From an uncultured Caryophanales bacterium (lineage in GTDB: Bacteria > Bacillota_I > Bacilli_A > RF39 > UBA660): a DNA stretch of 64,000 nucleotides. The position numbers and the translations under genes were made by a program. The notes below the pieces were generated by a model. It did not search any database, was not told where the DNA came from, and saw only the letters and a list, made by a program, of their open reading frames with translations. Position 1 is the first letter of the stretch. Every line of letters begins with the position of its first letter. Shown here in pieces: positions 25,740 to 34,593 of the stretch. Where the stretch lies: NCBI GenBank assembly GCA_947169395.1, contig CAMVPJ010000001.1:1-64000 (forward strand), written 5' to 3'.

Positions 25740-27296
25740 ATGAAGAAAGTATTAATGAGTTTTACAATAATGATAATAAGTTTATTTTTTATAAATATTA
25801 AAGTGAATGCAATAGATGTTTCTAATAATTCCTATTCTTTATATGGGAATACTTATACATTAGATAATCAATATTATAATTCATTAAAAGAAGAAGTTGA
25901 AAAAAATTGTAGCGCTTGTAAAAATCATTCTGTAAAAGAGTTTTGTGTTTATTTGGATTCCAAGAGTGATATAAGCGGTGATCAGAGAGATGATGTTTCG
26001 TTTGAAGATAAGTATAAAGTTTTATTTATTTTCGACAATAATTCAGCTGGTATTGGTTGGTATGTATCTACTACTTGGAAATATACCGGATCTTTGTTAA
26101 ATTGGAAAGATAATAATGATTCTAATTGGAATAAGATTAATTTGGATAGTGATGATGATGCGAGTGCAGCTTATAAAAGTAGTGGTGAGTGTCCAACATA
26201 TTTAACTCATAGTAAAAACTATGGTGATAATTATTTTCTATTGTCTACATCCAACAATTATTCAGATTTAACGCATATTCATGAATTAATAAAAAAGGCA
26301 CCTGGAAATGATATACATACGTATTATTCTATGTATGATCAACAGTCAACTCAGGGAGAAAAATTTGCTTGTGATTATGGCGCTTTAAAAGTTGAAGTAG
26401 GTGTAGATGGAAGTGTTTCTAATTATGAATTACCATATGGAAGTAAAATAAACAATAATGGTCAGGCTGATAATTCAGGTAATTTGACAGTTGCACTTAC
26501 ATATTTAAATTCAAAATTTAGGAGTAGCAAGTTTAAATCATATTTTAAAAACAAACGATGTCCTAAGGTTGTATATGCATGTGCTGTTAAACATGTAGCA
26601 TATTTTTGGAGTGATTGGGATATTAATGGAAATATTAATTTTCGTGATATTGTAATATATGGGGCTGAAGATTTTATTTCGAATGATAAGTGTCCTACTG
26701 AAGATATAATTCAATTTCAATGTAATGGTGATAATTGTTCAGATGATAACATATGTATAGGATATGATGATTTAAAAATTAAAATAGAGCAAGCAAAGGA
26801 CTCGTATAAAAGCTGTAATGATAAAAAATGTAAGAGTAGTACATTATCTGATTATAATGAACAAAAAGATATTCTTAATAGTTTTTGTACTTCAGTAATG
26901 AAAAATAATAATTATAGTGAAGGTGGATGTGTGAGTCAATGTTTAACAGTACATACCGATTTTGCAAATTATGAAAAAGAAATGGGCCTTAGATCTGATT
27001 ACGATGATTCGACAAAATGTGGTGTTGGAACATCTATCATCTCAATGGTATATAATGTACTTAAGTGGGTTAAGTATATACTTCCTGCGCTTGTAATTAT
27101 ATTAACTATGTTAGACTTTATTAAAGCGATAGCTGCGCAAAATGATGATGATATGAAGAAGGCTCAAGGTAAGTTTGTTAAGAGATTAATTGTAGCTGCG
27201 CTATTATTCTTACTTCCACTTATTATTAATTTTGTACTACAAACATTTGGATTCTATGATTCAAGTTGTGATATTACAGATTTATTTAAAAAATAA
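25740..27296 (+). CDS. VirB2-like pilin hairpin with a 420-residue ectodomain
   Basis: A 518-residue protein with a signal peptide (about 1-24, VNAID), a large cysteine-rich outer domain and a C-terminal two-helix hairpin: YILPALVIILTMLDFIKAI, loop AQNDDDMKKAQGKFVKRLI, then AALLFLLPLIINFVL. The hairpin and loop match the VirB2/TrbC-like pilins of the T4SS locus, so this is a pilin-type membrane anchor fused to a large exported domain. It stands alone between rnr and capA-like genes, with its own promoter and terminator. It may be an alternative or minor subunit of the same machine. I do not recognise the outer domain. Confidence 0.7.
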   Translation: MKKVLMSFTIMIISLFFINIKVNAIDVSNNSYSLYGNTYTLDNQYYNSLKEEVEKNCSACKNHSVKEFCVYLDSKSDISGDQRDDVSFEDKYKVLFIFDNNSAGIGWYVSTTWKYTGSLLNWKDNNDSNWNKINLDSDDDASAAYKSSGECPTYLTHSKNYGDNYFLLSTSNNYSDLTHIHELIKKAPGNDIHTYYSMYDQQSTQGEKFACDYGALKVEVGVDGSVSNYELPYGSKINNNGQADNSGNLTVALTYLNSKFRSSKFKSYFKNKRCPKVVYACAVKHVAYFWSDWDINGNINFRDIVIYGAEDFISNDKCPTEDIIQFQCNGDNCSDDNICIGYDDLKIKIEQAKDSYKSCNDKKCKSSTLSDYNEQKDILNSFCTSVMKNNNYSEGGCVSQCLTVHTDFANYEKEMGLRSDYDDSTKCGVGTSIISMVYNVLKWVKYILPALVIILTMLDFIKAIAAQNDDDMKKAQGKFVKRLIVAALLFLLPLIINFVLQTFGFYDSSCDITDLFKK

Positions 27297-27325
27297 AGTA
27301 AAGTTATAGACTTTACTTTTTCTTT
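27295..27325 (+). terminator. Terminator of the large pilin-like gene
   Basis: AAAGTAAAGT and ACTTTACTTT form a perfect 10-bp stem with a 5-base loop, followed by TTCTTT. Confidence 0.8.
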
Positions 27326-27361
27326 AGTTTATAATTTAAATATAGATAAAAAGGTGATTGA

Positions 27362-28492
27362 ATGAAAAAAAGAAGAATAAAGAAGACTCCACTTATTATT
27401 ATATTATGCATTATACTTGGTGCTTGCTTTGTAATTGCGAAGACTACTAATAAAGGAGTCAAAAAGAATAATGATAGTAAAGTAATTGAGAAAGAAAATA
27501 ATAAGAAAGATAGTAAAAGTGATAAAAAGAAAAGTATGTCTTTATTAATGGTAGGGGATGTTTTAACCCATGATTCTGTACTTGCTGATGCTTTAAAAGA
27601 AGATGGTAGTTATGATTTTACTTCAATGTTTACATATATTAAACCATTGATTAAGGATTATGATTTAAAGTATGTAAATCAGGAATCTATTATAGGAGGT
27701 CCTAGTTTTAAATATAGTGGTTATCCTACTTTTAATGCACCTGATAGTATTGGTGATAATTTAATTGATACCGGATTTAATGTAATAGGCCTTGCAAATA
27801 ATCATGCTTATGATAAGGGTGAGACTGCAATTTTATATTCTAATAAATATTGGGGTAGTAAAGATGTAATTGCTGCTGGCACTTATTCATCATTTGAAGA
27901 TAGAGATAATATAAAGGTATATGAAAAGAATGGTATTAAATATGCATTTTTAGCTTATACAACATCGTTAAATGGTTATACGTTATCTAGTGATAAGTCA
28001 TATTTAGTTAATGTATATAGTGATGAACTTGTAAAAGATGATATTAATAAAATAAAAGATAAGGTAGATGTAGTAATTGTCGCAATGCATTGGGGAGATG
28101 AGTACACTAATACTCCTACTAATAGTGAGGTTGCAATTGCGCAGCATCTATCAGATCTTGGAGTAGATTTAATTATTGGAACTCATCCGCATGTAGTTCA
28201 ACCAATCGAGTATGTAGGTGAAACATTGGTTATATACTCATTAGGTAACTTTATATCTAATCAGTTAGTATTAGGACTTAATCCAGCTATTGGTTTAATG
28301 GTTGGAGTTGATATTACTGTAGATGGTGATGAAACTAAAGTAAGTATCAAAGAAAAAGAATTATTATATTCTTATTCAGATAATAGTACTAAGTTTAAAG
28401 TAATTCCATTTAGTAAAATGAGTGATGATATACTTAGTGATTATAAAAGTGTTGAAGAAAAGTATATGAGTATTGTAGGAGATGTGAATTAG
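27362..28492 (+). CDS. CapA/PgsA-family metallophosphatase-like membrane protein, copy 1
   Basis: A 376-residue protein with an N-terminal anchor (about 9-27), a Lys/Asn/Ser-rich linker and the CapA domain: MSLLMVGDVLTHD, GLANNHAYDKG, VIVAMHWGDEY, IIGTHPHVVQP and [10 protein letters not shown]. These motifs define the CapA/PgsA family, which takes part in poly-gamma-glutamate or other surface polymer production. No other pgs/cap genes are in the window, so the polymer is unknown. The next gene is a tandem duplicate. Confidence 0.85.
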   Translation: MKKRRIKKTPLIIILCIILGACFVIAKTTNKGVKKNNDSKVIEKENNKKDSKSDKKKSMSLLMVGDVLTHDSVLADALKEDGSYDFTSMFTYIKPLIKDYDLKYVNQESIIGGPSFKYSGYPTFNAPDSIGDNLIDTGFNVIGLANNHAYDKGETAILYSNKYWGSKDVIAAGTYSSFEDRDNIKVYEKNGIKYAFLAYTTSLNGYTLSSDKSYLVNVYSDELVKDDINKIKDKVDVVIVAMHWGDEYTNTPTNSEVAIAQHLSDLGVDLIIGTHPHVVQPIEYVGETLVIYSLGNFISNQLVLGLNPAIGLMVGVDITVDGDETKVSIKEKELLYSYSDNSTKFKVIPFSKMSDDILSDYKSVEEKYMSIVGDVN

Positions 28493-29641
28493 ATGAAGAA
28501 AAGAAGAGTAAAAAAGATGCCAATAGTTATACTACTTTTAATTATTATTGGTTGTATAGTAGGAGTTTGGTATCTAATGAATAATAATAGCAGTGATAAT
28601 AGTAAAAGTAGTAGTAAAAAGAGTGGAAAGAGTAAGACTGAAAGTACTGAGAAAGTAGATACTACTAAGAAAATGAGTTTAGTAGCTGTAGGAGACTGTT
28701 TAATTCATGGAGCAGTTTACATGGATGCAAGAACTGGTGCTGATTCATATGACTTTAGTGGTATGATTGAACTAGTTGGTCCAGAGATTAGTAAATATGA
28801 TTTAAGATATTATAATCAAGAAACTATTATAGGTGGTAAGAAATTAGGTTTGTCACACTACCCTAGATTTAATTCTCCAGAAGAAATAGGGGATAATATG
28901 GTTGATTTAGGATTTAATTTAGTTAGTCTTGCAAATAATCATAGTCTAGATAAAGATGAGGTTGGAATACTTAATTCTAATGAATATTGGAAAACTAAAG
29001 ATGTAATTACTGCTGGATCTTACTCATCGTGGGATGAACGTAATGATATTAAAGTTTATGAAAAGAATGGTATTAAATATGCGTTTTTAGCTTATACAAC
29101 AACTACTAATGGACTAACTATACCTAAAGGTAAAGAATACTTACTTAATGTGTATAGTGATGAACAAGCTAAAGAAGATATTGATAAAATAAAAGATACG
29201 GCAGATGTAATTATTGTTTCAATGCACTGGGGAGAAGAGTATGTATTTGAACCAACTAGTAGTCAAAAAGAGATTGCTAAATATTTATCTAGTTTAGGAG
29301 TAAACTTAATTATAGGATCTCATCCACATGTAGTACAGCCGGTAGATTATGTAGGAGATACTTTAGTAATTTATTCACTAGGTAATTTCTTATCAGGACA
29401 AAGACCTATGGGAATAGATAAGACTATTGGACTTATGGTAGGTATGGATATTGTAGTAAAAGATAAGAAGGTTACTTTTGAAAATGTAGATAAGAGTTTA
29501 CTTTATACATATTCAACTACTAGTGATACTAAATATAAAGTATATCCATTTAAGAATTTAGATGATTCTATACTCAGTGGCTATAAAGAGTTAGAAGAAA
29601 AATACATGGGTATTGTAAACAGCGAGGTTAAATATGATTGA
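28493..29641 (+). CDS. CapA/PgsA-family metallophosphatase-like membrane protein, copy 2
   Basis: A 382-residue tandem paralogue of the preceding gene, sharing MKKRR-K, the anchor, the linker and all CapA motifs ([51 protein letters not shown]). It begins on the base after the upstream stop and overlaps smpB by 8 bases. Duplication followed by divergence is evident; the linker and the residues around the metal-binding Asp/His positions are kept, so both copies should be active. Confidence 0.85.
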   Translation: MKKRRVKKMPIVILLLIIIGCIVGVWYLMNNNSSDNSKSSSKKSGKSKTESTEKVDTTKKMSLVAVGDCLIHGAVYMDARTGADSYDFSGMIELVGPEISKYDLRYYNQETIIGGKKLGLSHYPRFNSPEEIGDNMVDLGFNLVSLANNHSLDKDEVGILNSNEYWKTKDVITAGSYSSWDERNDIKVYEKNGIKYAFLAYTTTTNGLTIPKGKEYLLNVYSDEQAKEDIDKIKDTADVIIVSMHWGEEYVFEPTSSQKEIAKYLSSLGVNLIIGSHPHVVQPVDYVGDTLVIYSLGNFLSGQRPMGIDKTIGLMVGMDIVVKDKKVTFENVDKSLLYTYSTTSDTKYKVYPFKNLDDSILSGYKELEEKYMGIVNSEVKYD

Positions 29642-30068
29642 GATTAAGAATAGAAAAGCATTATATGATTATATAATATCTGATACTTATGAAGCAGGTA
29701 TAGTACTTACTGGTACAGAGATTAAATCTATTAGAGAAGGTAAGGCAAATTTAAAGGATTCTTATGCAATAATAAAAAAAGGTGAATGCTTTATACTTGG
29801 TATGCATATTAGTCCTTATGATAAAGGTAATAGGTTTAATCATGATGAAACACGTACTAGAAAGTTGTTGCTTCATAAAGGTGAGATATTAAAAATAAGA
29901 GATAAGATAGAGATTAAAGGATATACACTAGTACCTATTAAACTATATTTTAGTAAAAATAAAGCTAAGATATTACTTGGTATAGGTAAAGGTAAAAAAG
30001 TATATGATAAAAGAGAAGCATTAAAGGAAAAAGATATTAAAAGAGAATTAAAGAAGGAATTGAAATAG
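29634..30068 (+). CDS. smpB: SsrA-binding protein SmpB
   Basis: A 144-residue protein that binds tmRNA and brings it to stalled ribosomes. Typical segments: [27 protein letters not shown], shown by its parts [11 protein letters not shown] and LKDSYA, then [14 protein letters not shown] and [12 protein letters not shown], and a basic tail. It overlaps the capA-like gene by 8 bases, so it is translated with it. The tmRNA gene itself is not in the window. Confidence 0.95.
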   Translation: MIEIKNRKALYDYIISDTYEAGIVLTGTEIKSIREGKANLKDSYAIIKKGECFILGMHISPYDKGNRFNHDETRTRKLLLHKGEILKIRDKIEIKGYTLVPIKLYFSKNKAKILLGIGKGKKVYDKREALKEKDIKRELKKELK

Positions 30069-30094
30069 TTGTAAAAAAATACAAATATTAGGTA

Positions 30095-30123
30095 TTGAAA
30101 AAAAATAATAAATATTATATACT
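30095..30123 (+). promoter_or_regulatory. Promoter of spoVG
   Basis: TTGAAA (30095-30100), 17 bases, TATACT (30118-30123). A strong TAGGAGG ribosome-binding site follows at 30134. Confidence 0.7.
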
Positions 30124-30146
30124 TATCATGTAATAGGAGGAATGAT

Positions 30147-30407
30147 ATGAAAGTTACATTAGAAAATTTATACATAATTCATGATGATTCAAAGATGAAA
30201 GGAAGTGCTTCAGTTATTATTGACGATTGTTTTAAAATAACTGGTATTAAGATTATAGATGGTGTGAATGGCTTATTCTTGTCTATGCCAAGTAGAAGAC
30301 TTAAGGATGGTACAAATAGAGATATAGTATATCCAATTAATTCTGAAACTAGAGAGTTATTTAATGATGTAATTTTAACAGAATATGAAAAACAGACTAA
30401 TAAATAG
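30147..30407 (+). CDS. spoVG: SpoVG-family regulator
   Basis: An 86-residue protein. LENLYIIHDDSKMKGSASVIID, FKITGIKIIDGVNGLFLSMPSRR and RDIVYPINSETRELF, read in pieces, follow the SpoVG family closely. SpoVG is a small nucleic-acid-binding regulator found in sporulating and non-sporulating Firmicutes. It has its own promoter and terminator and stands next to yabP-yabQ-divIC. Confidence 0.92.
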   Translation: MKVTLENLYIIHDDSKMKGSASVIIDDCFKITGIKIIDGVNGLFLSMPSRRLKDGTNRDIVYPINSETRELFNDVILTEYEKQTNK

Positions 30408-30419
30408 TTTGTTTTTTTC
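30390..30419 (+). terminator. Terminator of spoVG
   Basis: AACAGACT pairs with AGTTTGTT (one G-U pair) across the stop codon, followed by a T-rich tail. Confidence 0.65.
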
Positions 30420-30460
30420 ATACTTTTATGCTTATTGCATATATTGTAGTGGAGGCAGAT

Positions 30461-30745
30461 ATGGACAAGGAAATAATTACAGGAAATCATACAGTAAACA
30501 TTGTAAAACGTAGTAGTATTAATATTAGTGGAGTTAAAAAGATTGATAATTTTAATGAGTCTGAGTTTATGCTTGATACTATTATGGGCTTTATGAATAT
30601 TAAAGGTAGTGGGCTTGAAATTATTAAGCTTGATACTTATCAAGGAGATGTAGCTATTAAAGGTAAAATAGATAGTATTATATATAGTGATATTAGTAAA
30701 AAGAAAAATAAAGAAGAAAGTATATTTAGTAAGTTATTTAAATGA
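30461..30745 (+). CDS. yabP: YabP-like protein
   Basis: A 94-residue protein. INISGVKKIDNFNESEF, IMGFMNIKGSGLEIIKL and IDSIIYSDIS match the YabP/YqfC beta-rich family. In Bacillus subtilis yabP lies directly before yabQ and divIC and is a sporulation gene; the same order is present here. I start at ATG 30461 after GTGGAGG; an upstream in-frame ATG at 30428 lacks a ribosome-binding site. It overlaps the next gene by 4 bases. Confidence 0.8.
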   Translation: MDKEIITGNHTVNIVKRSSINISGVKKIDNFNESEFMLDTIMGFMNIKGSGLEIIKLDTYQGDVAIKGKIDSIIYSDISKKKNKEESIFSKLFK

Positions 30746-31029
30746 TTAGTTTAAATATACAAATTAAATTATTAGTATTTTCTTTAATATATGGATTTTT
30801 ATTTTCTATAGCTTTAGATATATTATATCCATTAATTAGAAAGACTAATAAAGTTTATCAAATAATACTATCTTTTTTATTTATATTATTAATGGCTATC
30901 ATATACTTTATTGCCATAGATAAAATAGGTTATGTTATATTTCACTTGTATTCAATACTTGCAATAGTAATTGGATTTGTTAGTTATGATATACTAATTA
31001 TGTTGATTGCAAAAAACATAAAAAGGTGA
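30742..31029 (+). CDS. yabQ: YabQ-like membrane protein
   Basis: A 95-residue protein with three probable membrane helices (about 10-30, 40-58, 63-90). Its length, topology and place between yabP-like and divIC-like genes identify it as a shortened YabQ. In B. subtilis YabQ is made in the mother cell and is needed for the spore cortex. Sequence identity alone would not be enough; the call depends on gene order. Confidence 0.7.
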   Translation: MISLNIQIKLLVFSLIYGFLFSIALDILYPLIRKTNKVYQIILSFLFILLMAIIYFIAIDKIGYVIFHLYSILAIVIGFVSYDILIMLIAKNIKR

Positions 31030-31050
31030 TATAGTTATTATGGTGATAGA

Positions 31051-31476
31051 ATGGCTAGTCATAAAAGGAAAGTTGCAAAATCAACAGTAAGAAGGCTTAG
31101 GGTGTTTGGAGTGCTTTCACTTATATGTATAATATACTTTGTTTTTTGCTTGTGCTATGAAGTATATGAGATACATAAATTAAAAATAGAAGAAGCTAAC
31201 TTAAAAGAAGAATATAAGAATTTAAAAAAGGAAGAAAAAGAATTAAATGTTAAAATAGAACAACTTAATGATCCAGAGTATCTAGCAAGTTATGCAAGGG
31301 AAAACTATTCTTATTCTAAAGATGGAGAATACATAATTAAACTTAAAGATAAAGATAAAAAGATTAAGAAAGTGGAAAGTGATATTAAAATTAATTATGT
31401 TATAATTGGTCTTGGAATATTTGTAGTGATTATTTTTACATCAGTTATACTTAGAGGTGGTAAGAAAAATAAATAG
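31051..31476 (+). CDS. divIC: DivIC/FtsB-family septum protein
   Basis: A 141-residue protein: a basic cytoplasmic start, one helix (about 18-37), a short coiled coil (about 42-75) and the DivIC signature DPEYLASYARENYSYSKDGE. DivIC joins FtsL and DivIB in the division complex. An extra C-terminal hydrophobic helix (about 113-133) is not usual for DivIC, so the protein may cross the membrane twice. A perfect terminator follows. Confidence 0.85.
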   Translation: MASHKRKVAKSTVRRLRVFGVLSLICIIYFVFCLCYEVYEIHKLKIEEANLKEEYKNLKKEEKELNVKIEQLNDPEYLASYARENYSYSKDGEYIIKLKDKDKKIKKVESDIKINYVIIGLGIFVVIIFTSVILRGGKKNK

Positions 31477-31493
31477 CGATATTTATTTTTTTT
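31465..31493 (+). terminator. Terminator of yabP-yabQ-divIC
   Basis: An 11-bp A/T-rich perfect stem (31465-31475 with 31480-31490) closed by a GCGA loop and followed by T residues. Confidence 0.75.
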
Positions 31494-31524
31494 AAGTTTT
31501 ATTATATAATTATGTTGTGATAAT

Positions 31525-32277
31525 ATGAAGAATAAATTTGTCAATATATTGTTTTATATAATACTTATATGTTTATTTATAATACTATTTATATCTGCTA
31601 AAAATATATTCTATTGGTTTAAAGATAATAAGAAAACTAGTAAGATGGAAAGTATTATAGAAGATAATACTAGTGTTGAAGTAATAGATGATAATACTGA
31701 ATCTGGTTTAATTAATGTAGATTTAAATGATTTAAGAAGTATTAATAGTGATACAGTAGGATATATTAAAGTAAATAATACTAATATTAATTATCCAGTA
31801 GTACAGACTAATAATAATACATTCTATTTAACTCATACATTTGATAAAACAGAGAATAAAGCAGGATGGGTATTTATGGATTATAGAAACCATAATGATA
31901 ACTTTGATACTAATACTATTCTTTATGCTCATGGAAGATTAGATAATACTATGTTTGGGTCTTTAAGAAAAGTAATTAAAGAAGAGTGGTATACAAATCC
32001 TGATAATTATATTCTACAGTATTCTAATGATTATTATAGTAGTAAATGGCAAGTATTTAGTATATATCGTGTTAAAGAAACTGATGATTATATTAAGACT
32101 AATTTTAATAGTAATGAAGAGTATAATAGCTTTATTAATCTAATTAATGGTAGAAGTATTTATGATTTTAATGTAAGTGTTACAACTAATGATAATATAA
32201 TTACACTATCTAGTTGTTATAACGATACTGATAGAATGGTGCTTCATGCAAAATTAGTAAGTATAGTTAAAAAATAA
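31525..32277 (+). CDS. Class B-type sortase
   Basis: A 250-residue membrane transpeptidase with an N-terminal helix (about 7-27). The catalytic His is in ILYAHGRL, Cys in TLSSCYND and Arg in DRMVLHAKL. GYIKVNNTNINYPVVQT is typical of the family. Sortases fix surface proteins to the wall. No protein in this window ends in a clear LPxTG- or NPQTN-type signal with a membrane tail, so the substrate is elsewhere or unusual. Confidence 0.88.
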   Translation: MKNKFVNILFYIILICLFIILFISAKNIFYWFKDNKKTSKMESIIEDNTSVEVIDDNTESGLINVDLNDLRSINSDTVGYIKVNNTNINYPVVQTNNNTFYLTHTFDKTENKAGWVFMDYRNHNDNFDTNTILYAHGRLDNTMFGSLRKVIKEEWYTNPDNYILQYSNDYYSSKWQVFSIYRVKETDDYIKTNFNSNEEYNSFINLINGRSIYDFNVSVTTNDNIITLSSCYNDTDRMVLHAKLVSIVKK

Positions 32278-32305
32278 ATTGATTACATATAGCGATTTAT
32301 TTTTT
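32268..32305 (+). terminator. Terminator of the sortase gene
   Basis: AAAAAATAAAT and ATTTATTTTTT form an A/T-only 11-bp stem around a 15-base loop. Weak, but placed directly over the stop codon. Confidence 0.45.
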
Positions 32306-32317
32306 TAGTATAGTATA

Positions 32318-32346
32318 TTGACATGTAGAATTATTACTGTTAAAAT
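32318..32346 (+). promoter_or_regulatory. Promoter of the redox operon
   Basis: TTGACA (32318-32323), 17 bases, TAAAAT (32341-32346). The OhrR-like regulator encoded by the second gene may bind near here; I see no clear long palindrome. Confidence 0.7.
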
Positions 32347-32377
32347 TAAATCGTATACAAATTAATTGGGAGGAAAT

Positions 32378-32926
32378 ATGAAGAGTATATATGATTATAA
32401 GATAGTGGATAGAAGTAATAAGGAAATACTAATGAGTGATTATAAAGGTAAAGTATTACTTATTGTAAATACAGCTACTGGTTGTGGATTCACACCACAA
32501 TATAAAGGCTTAGAGTATTTATATGAGAAATATCATGATAAGGGATTAGAAGTACTTGATTTTCCATGTAATCAGTTTGGTCATCAAGCACCGGGTACTG
32601 CTGATGAGATACATGAGTTTTGTACTGCTAAATATCAAACACAGTTTGATCAGATGGCAAAAATAGAAGTAAATGGGGAAAATGAATTACCGCTTTATAC
32701 TTATTTAAAAGAATGCATTTCTGATGAAGTTGTAGAAGGTATAAAGAATAAGATGGCAATGAAAGCAATTGATAAAATAAGTAAGACAGCTACTAAAAAA
32801 GGAGATATTAGATGGAACTTTACTAAATTTTTAGTAGATAGAGAAGGTAATGTAGTAAAACGATATTCACCTACCAGCGATCCTATGAAGTTTGAAGATG
32901 ATATAGTTAAACTACTTGGAAAATAG
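32378..32926 (+). CDS. Glutathione/thioredoxin peroxidase family protein
   Basis: A 182-residue peroxidase. ATGCGFTPQYKGLEYLY holds the peroxidatic Cys, DFPCNQFGHQAPGT the Gln motif and IRWNFTKFLVDREGNV the Trp. In Firmicutes such enzymes use thioredoxin to reduce hydroperoxides, which fits the thioredoxin and reductase genes just downstream. GGGAGGA precedes ATG 32378. Confidence 0.92.
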   Translation: MKSIYDYKIVDRSNKEILMSDYKGKVLLIVNTATGCGFTPQYKGLEYLYEKYHDKGLEVLDFPCNQFGHQAPGTADEIHEFCTAKYQTQFDQMAKIEVNGENELPLYTYLKECISDEVVEGIKNKMAMKAIDKISKTATKKGDIRWNFTKFLVDREGNVVKRYSPTSDPMKFEDDIVKLLGK

Positions 32927-32935
32927 TGATTAATA

Positions 32936-33397
32936 ATGAATAAATATGATAGTTTAAAGCTAAAAAATCAGTTATGTTTTCCTATTTACTTATGTTCAAA
33001 AGAAATAATTAGAAAGTATACTCCGTTATTGAATGAACTTAATCTAACTTATACACAATATATTGTTATGATGTATTTTTGGGAGGTAGAGGAATCTAAT
33101 CTAAAAGATTTAGGTAAAACCTTGATGCTTGATTCAAGTACTTTAACTCCACTTTTAAAAAAGTTAGAGTTAAAGGGTTATATAGAAAGAAATAGGAGTC
33201 TAAATGATGAAAGAAATTTAGTTATTAAGTTAACTAAAGAGGGAATTAGTCTTAGAAATAAGGCTATAGATATACCTAGTAAAATGGGTAAGTGTGTTAA
33301 TTTAAGTGATAGTGAAGCAAAAACGTTATATTCACTTATATATAAAGTATTATTAAATGTAGAGGAGAATGATTATGAAGGTAAAGGAAATAAATAA
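32936..33397 (+). CDS. OhrR-like MarR-family peroxide sensor
   Basis: A 153-residue winged-helix regulator. NQLCFPIYLCSKEIIRKY carries the N-terminal Cys of the OhrR group, which is oxidised by organic hydroperoxides and releases DNA. STLTPLLKKLELKGYIER is the recognition helix and wing. Its location inside the operon suggests self-control of the peroxidase and thioredoxin genes. It overlaps trxA by 23 bases. Confidence 0.88.
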   Translation: MNKYDSLKLKNQLCFPIYLCSKEIIRKYTPLLNELNLTYTQYIVMMYFWEVEESNLKDLGKTLMLDSSTLTPLLKKLELKGYIERNRSLNDERNLVIKLTKEGISLRNKAIDIPSKMGKCVNLSDSEAKTLYSLIYKVLLNVEENDYEGKGNK

Positions 33398-33686
33398 AGA
33401 TATTTTTAATGAAGAAGTATTAAATAGTAAAGGGGTAGTATTAGTTGATTTTTATGCTAATTGGTGTGGACCTTGTAAAATGTTAAGACCAGTACTAGAG
33501 AGTATTGCAGAAGAAAGAAATGATGTTAAGATAGTGTCAATCAACGTTGATGAAGCAGAAGAACTATCTATGTCATATGGCATCTCATCAATTCCATGTG
33601 TAGTTAAATTTAAAGATGGAGTTGAAGGTGATAGAAGTATTGGGTTTAAACCAAAAGAAGAATTAGAGAAACTAATCGAGGGATAA
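33375..33686 (+). CDS. trxA: Thioredoxin
   Basis: A 103-residue disulfide reductase with the active site NWCGPCKM and cis-Pro in SSIPCVVKF. ATG 33375 has good spacing from GAGGAG; ATG 33369 would be too close. It reduces the peroxidase above and is itself reduced by the next gene product, one base downstream. Confidence 0.95.
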   Translation: MKVKEINKDIFNEEVLNSKGVVLVDFYANWCGPCKMLRPVLESIAEERNDVKIVSINVDEAEELSMSYGISSIPCVVKFKDGVEGDRSIGFKPKEELEKLIEG

Positions 33687-33687
33687 A

Positions 33688-34590
33688 ATGTACGATATTA
33701 TTATAATAGGTGCGGGTCCTGCAGGACTTACTGCTGCGATATATGGATCTCGTGCAAGAAAAAAAGTATTAGTTTTAGAGGCAAATGCGTACGGTGGACA
33801 GATAATTAATACTCTTGATATAGAAAACTATCCTGCTGCGCCACATATAAATGGTTTTGATTTTGCTACTAATTGTTATAATCAAGCAAAAGAATTAGGG
33901 GCAGAAATTAAGTTTGAGAAGGCTATTAATATTATTGATGGAGATATTAAAAAAGTAATTACTAAAGATAAAGAGTATGAGGCTAAGAGTATTATTATCG
34001 CAACTGGGTGTGGTATTAGAAAACTCGGTCTTGATAAAGAAGATGAACTACTTGGTAAAGGCATTTCTTACTGTGCAACATGTGATGGTGCATTCTTTAA
34101 AAATAAAGAAGTAGCTGTAGTAGGTGGAGGTAATACTGCACTAGAAGATGCTTTATATTTATCTGATATAGTTAAGAGGGTATACGTAATACATAGAAGA
34201 GATACTTTTAGAGGTGAAGATAAATCAGTTATGGAGTTAAAAGATAAGTCTAATGTTGAGTTTATCTATAATAGTAATGTTACTAAACTAATTGGTAGTG
34301 ATTATTTAGAAGGTATTGAGATTACGGATAATGATAACAATACTAAGAGTATAGATATATCGGGATTATTTATTGCAATAGGAAGAATACCTGAGAATGC
34401 TAATTTTACTAAGATAGTTAATGTAGATGATACTGGATATATAAAAGCATTAGAGGATTGTAAAACAAATGTTGATGGTATATTTGTTGCAGGAGATGCA
34501 CGTGTAAAAACATTACGTCAGTTAGTTACTGCTGCATCAGATGGAGCAATTGCTGCTACAAACGCTATAAAATATATAAATAGGAAGTGA
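33688..34590 (+). CDS. trxB: Thioredoxin reductase
   Basis: A 300-residue FAD/NADPH enzyme with an N-terminal FAD loop GAGPAGLTAA, the redox centre YCATCDG, an NADPH loop VGGGNTALEDA and GIFVAGDARVKTLRQLVTA near the end. It completes a peroxidase-sensor-thioredoxin-reductase operon. The next gene starts 3 bases later. Confidence 0.96.
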   Translation: MYDIIIIGAGPAGLTAAIYGSRARKKVLVLEANAYGGQIINTLDIENYPAAPHINGFDFATNCYNQAKELGAEIKFEKAINIIDGDIKKVITKDKEYEAKSIIIATGCGIRKLGLDKEDELLGKGISYCATCDGAFFKNKEVAVVGGGNTALEDALYLSDIVKRVYVIHRRDTFRGEDKSVMELKDKSNVEFIYNSNVTKLIGSDYLEGIEITDNDNNTKSIDISGLFIAIGRIPENANFTKIVNVDDTGYIKALEDCKTNVDGIFVAGDARVKTLRQLVTAASDGAIAATNAIKYINRK

Positions 34591-34593
34591 TTT

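Noticed and set aside
25740..27296. Toxin or lysin function for the large pilin-like protein
   Set aside because: No catalytic motif is seen in the outer domain; only the pilin-type hairpin supports a role.
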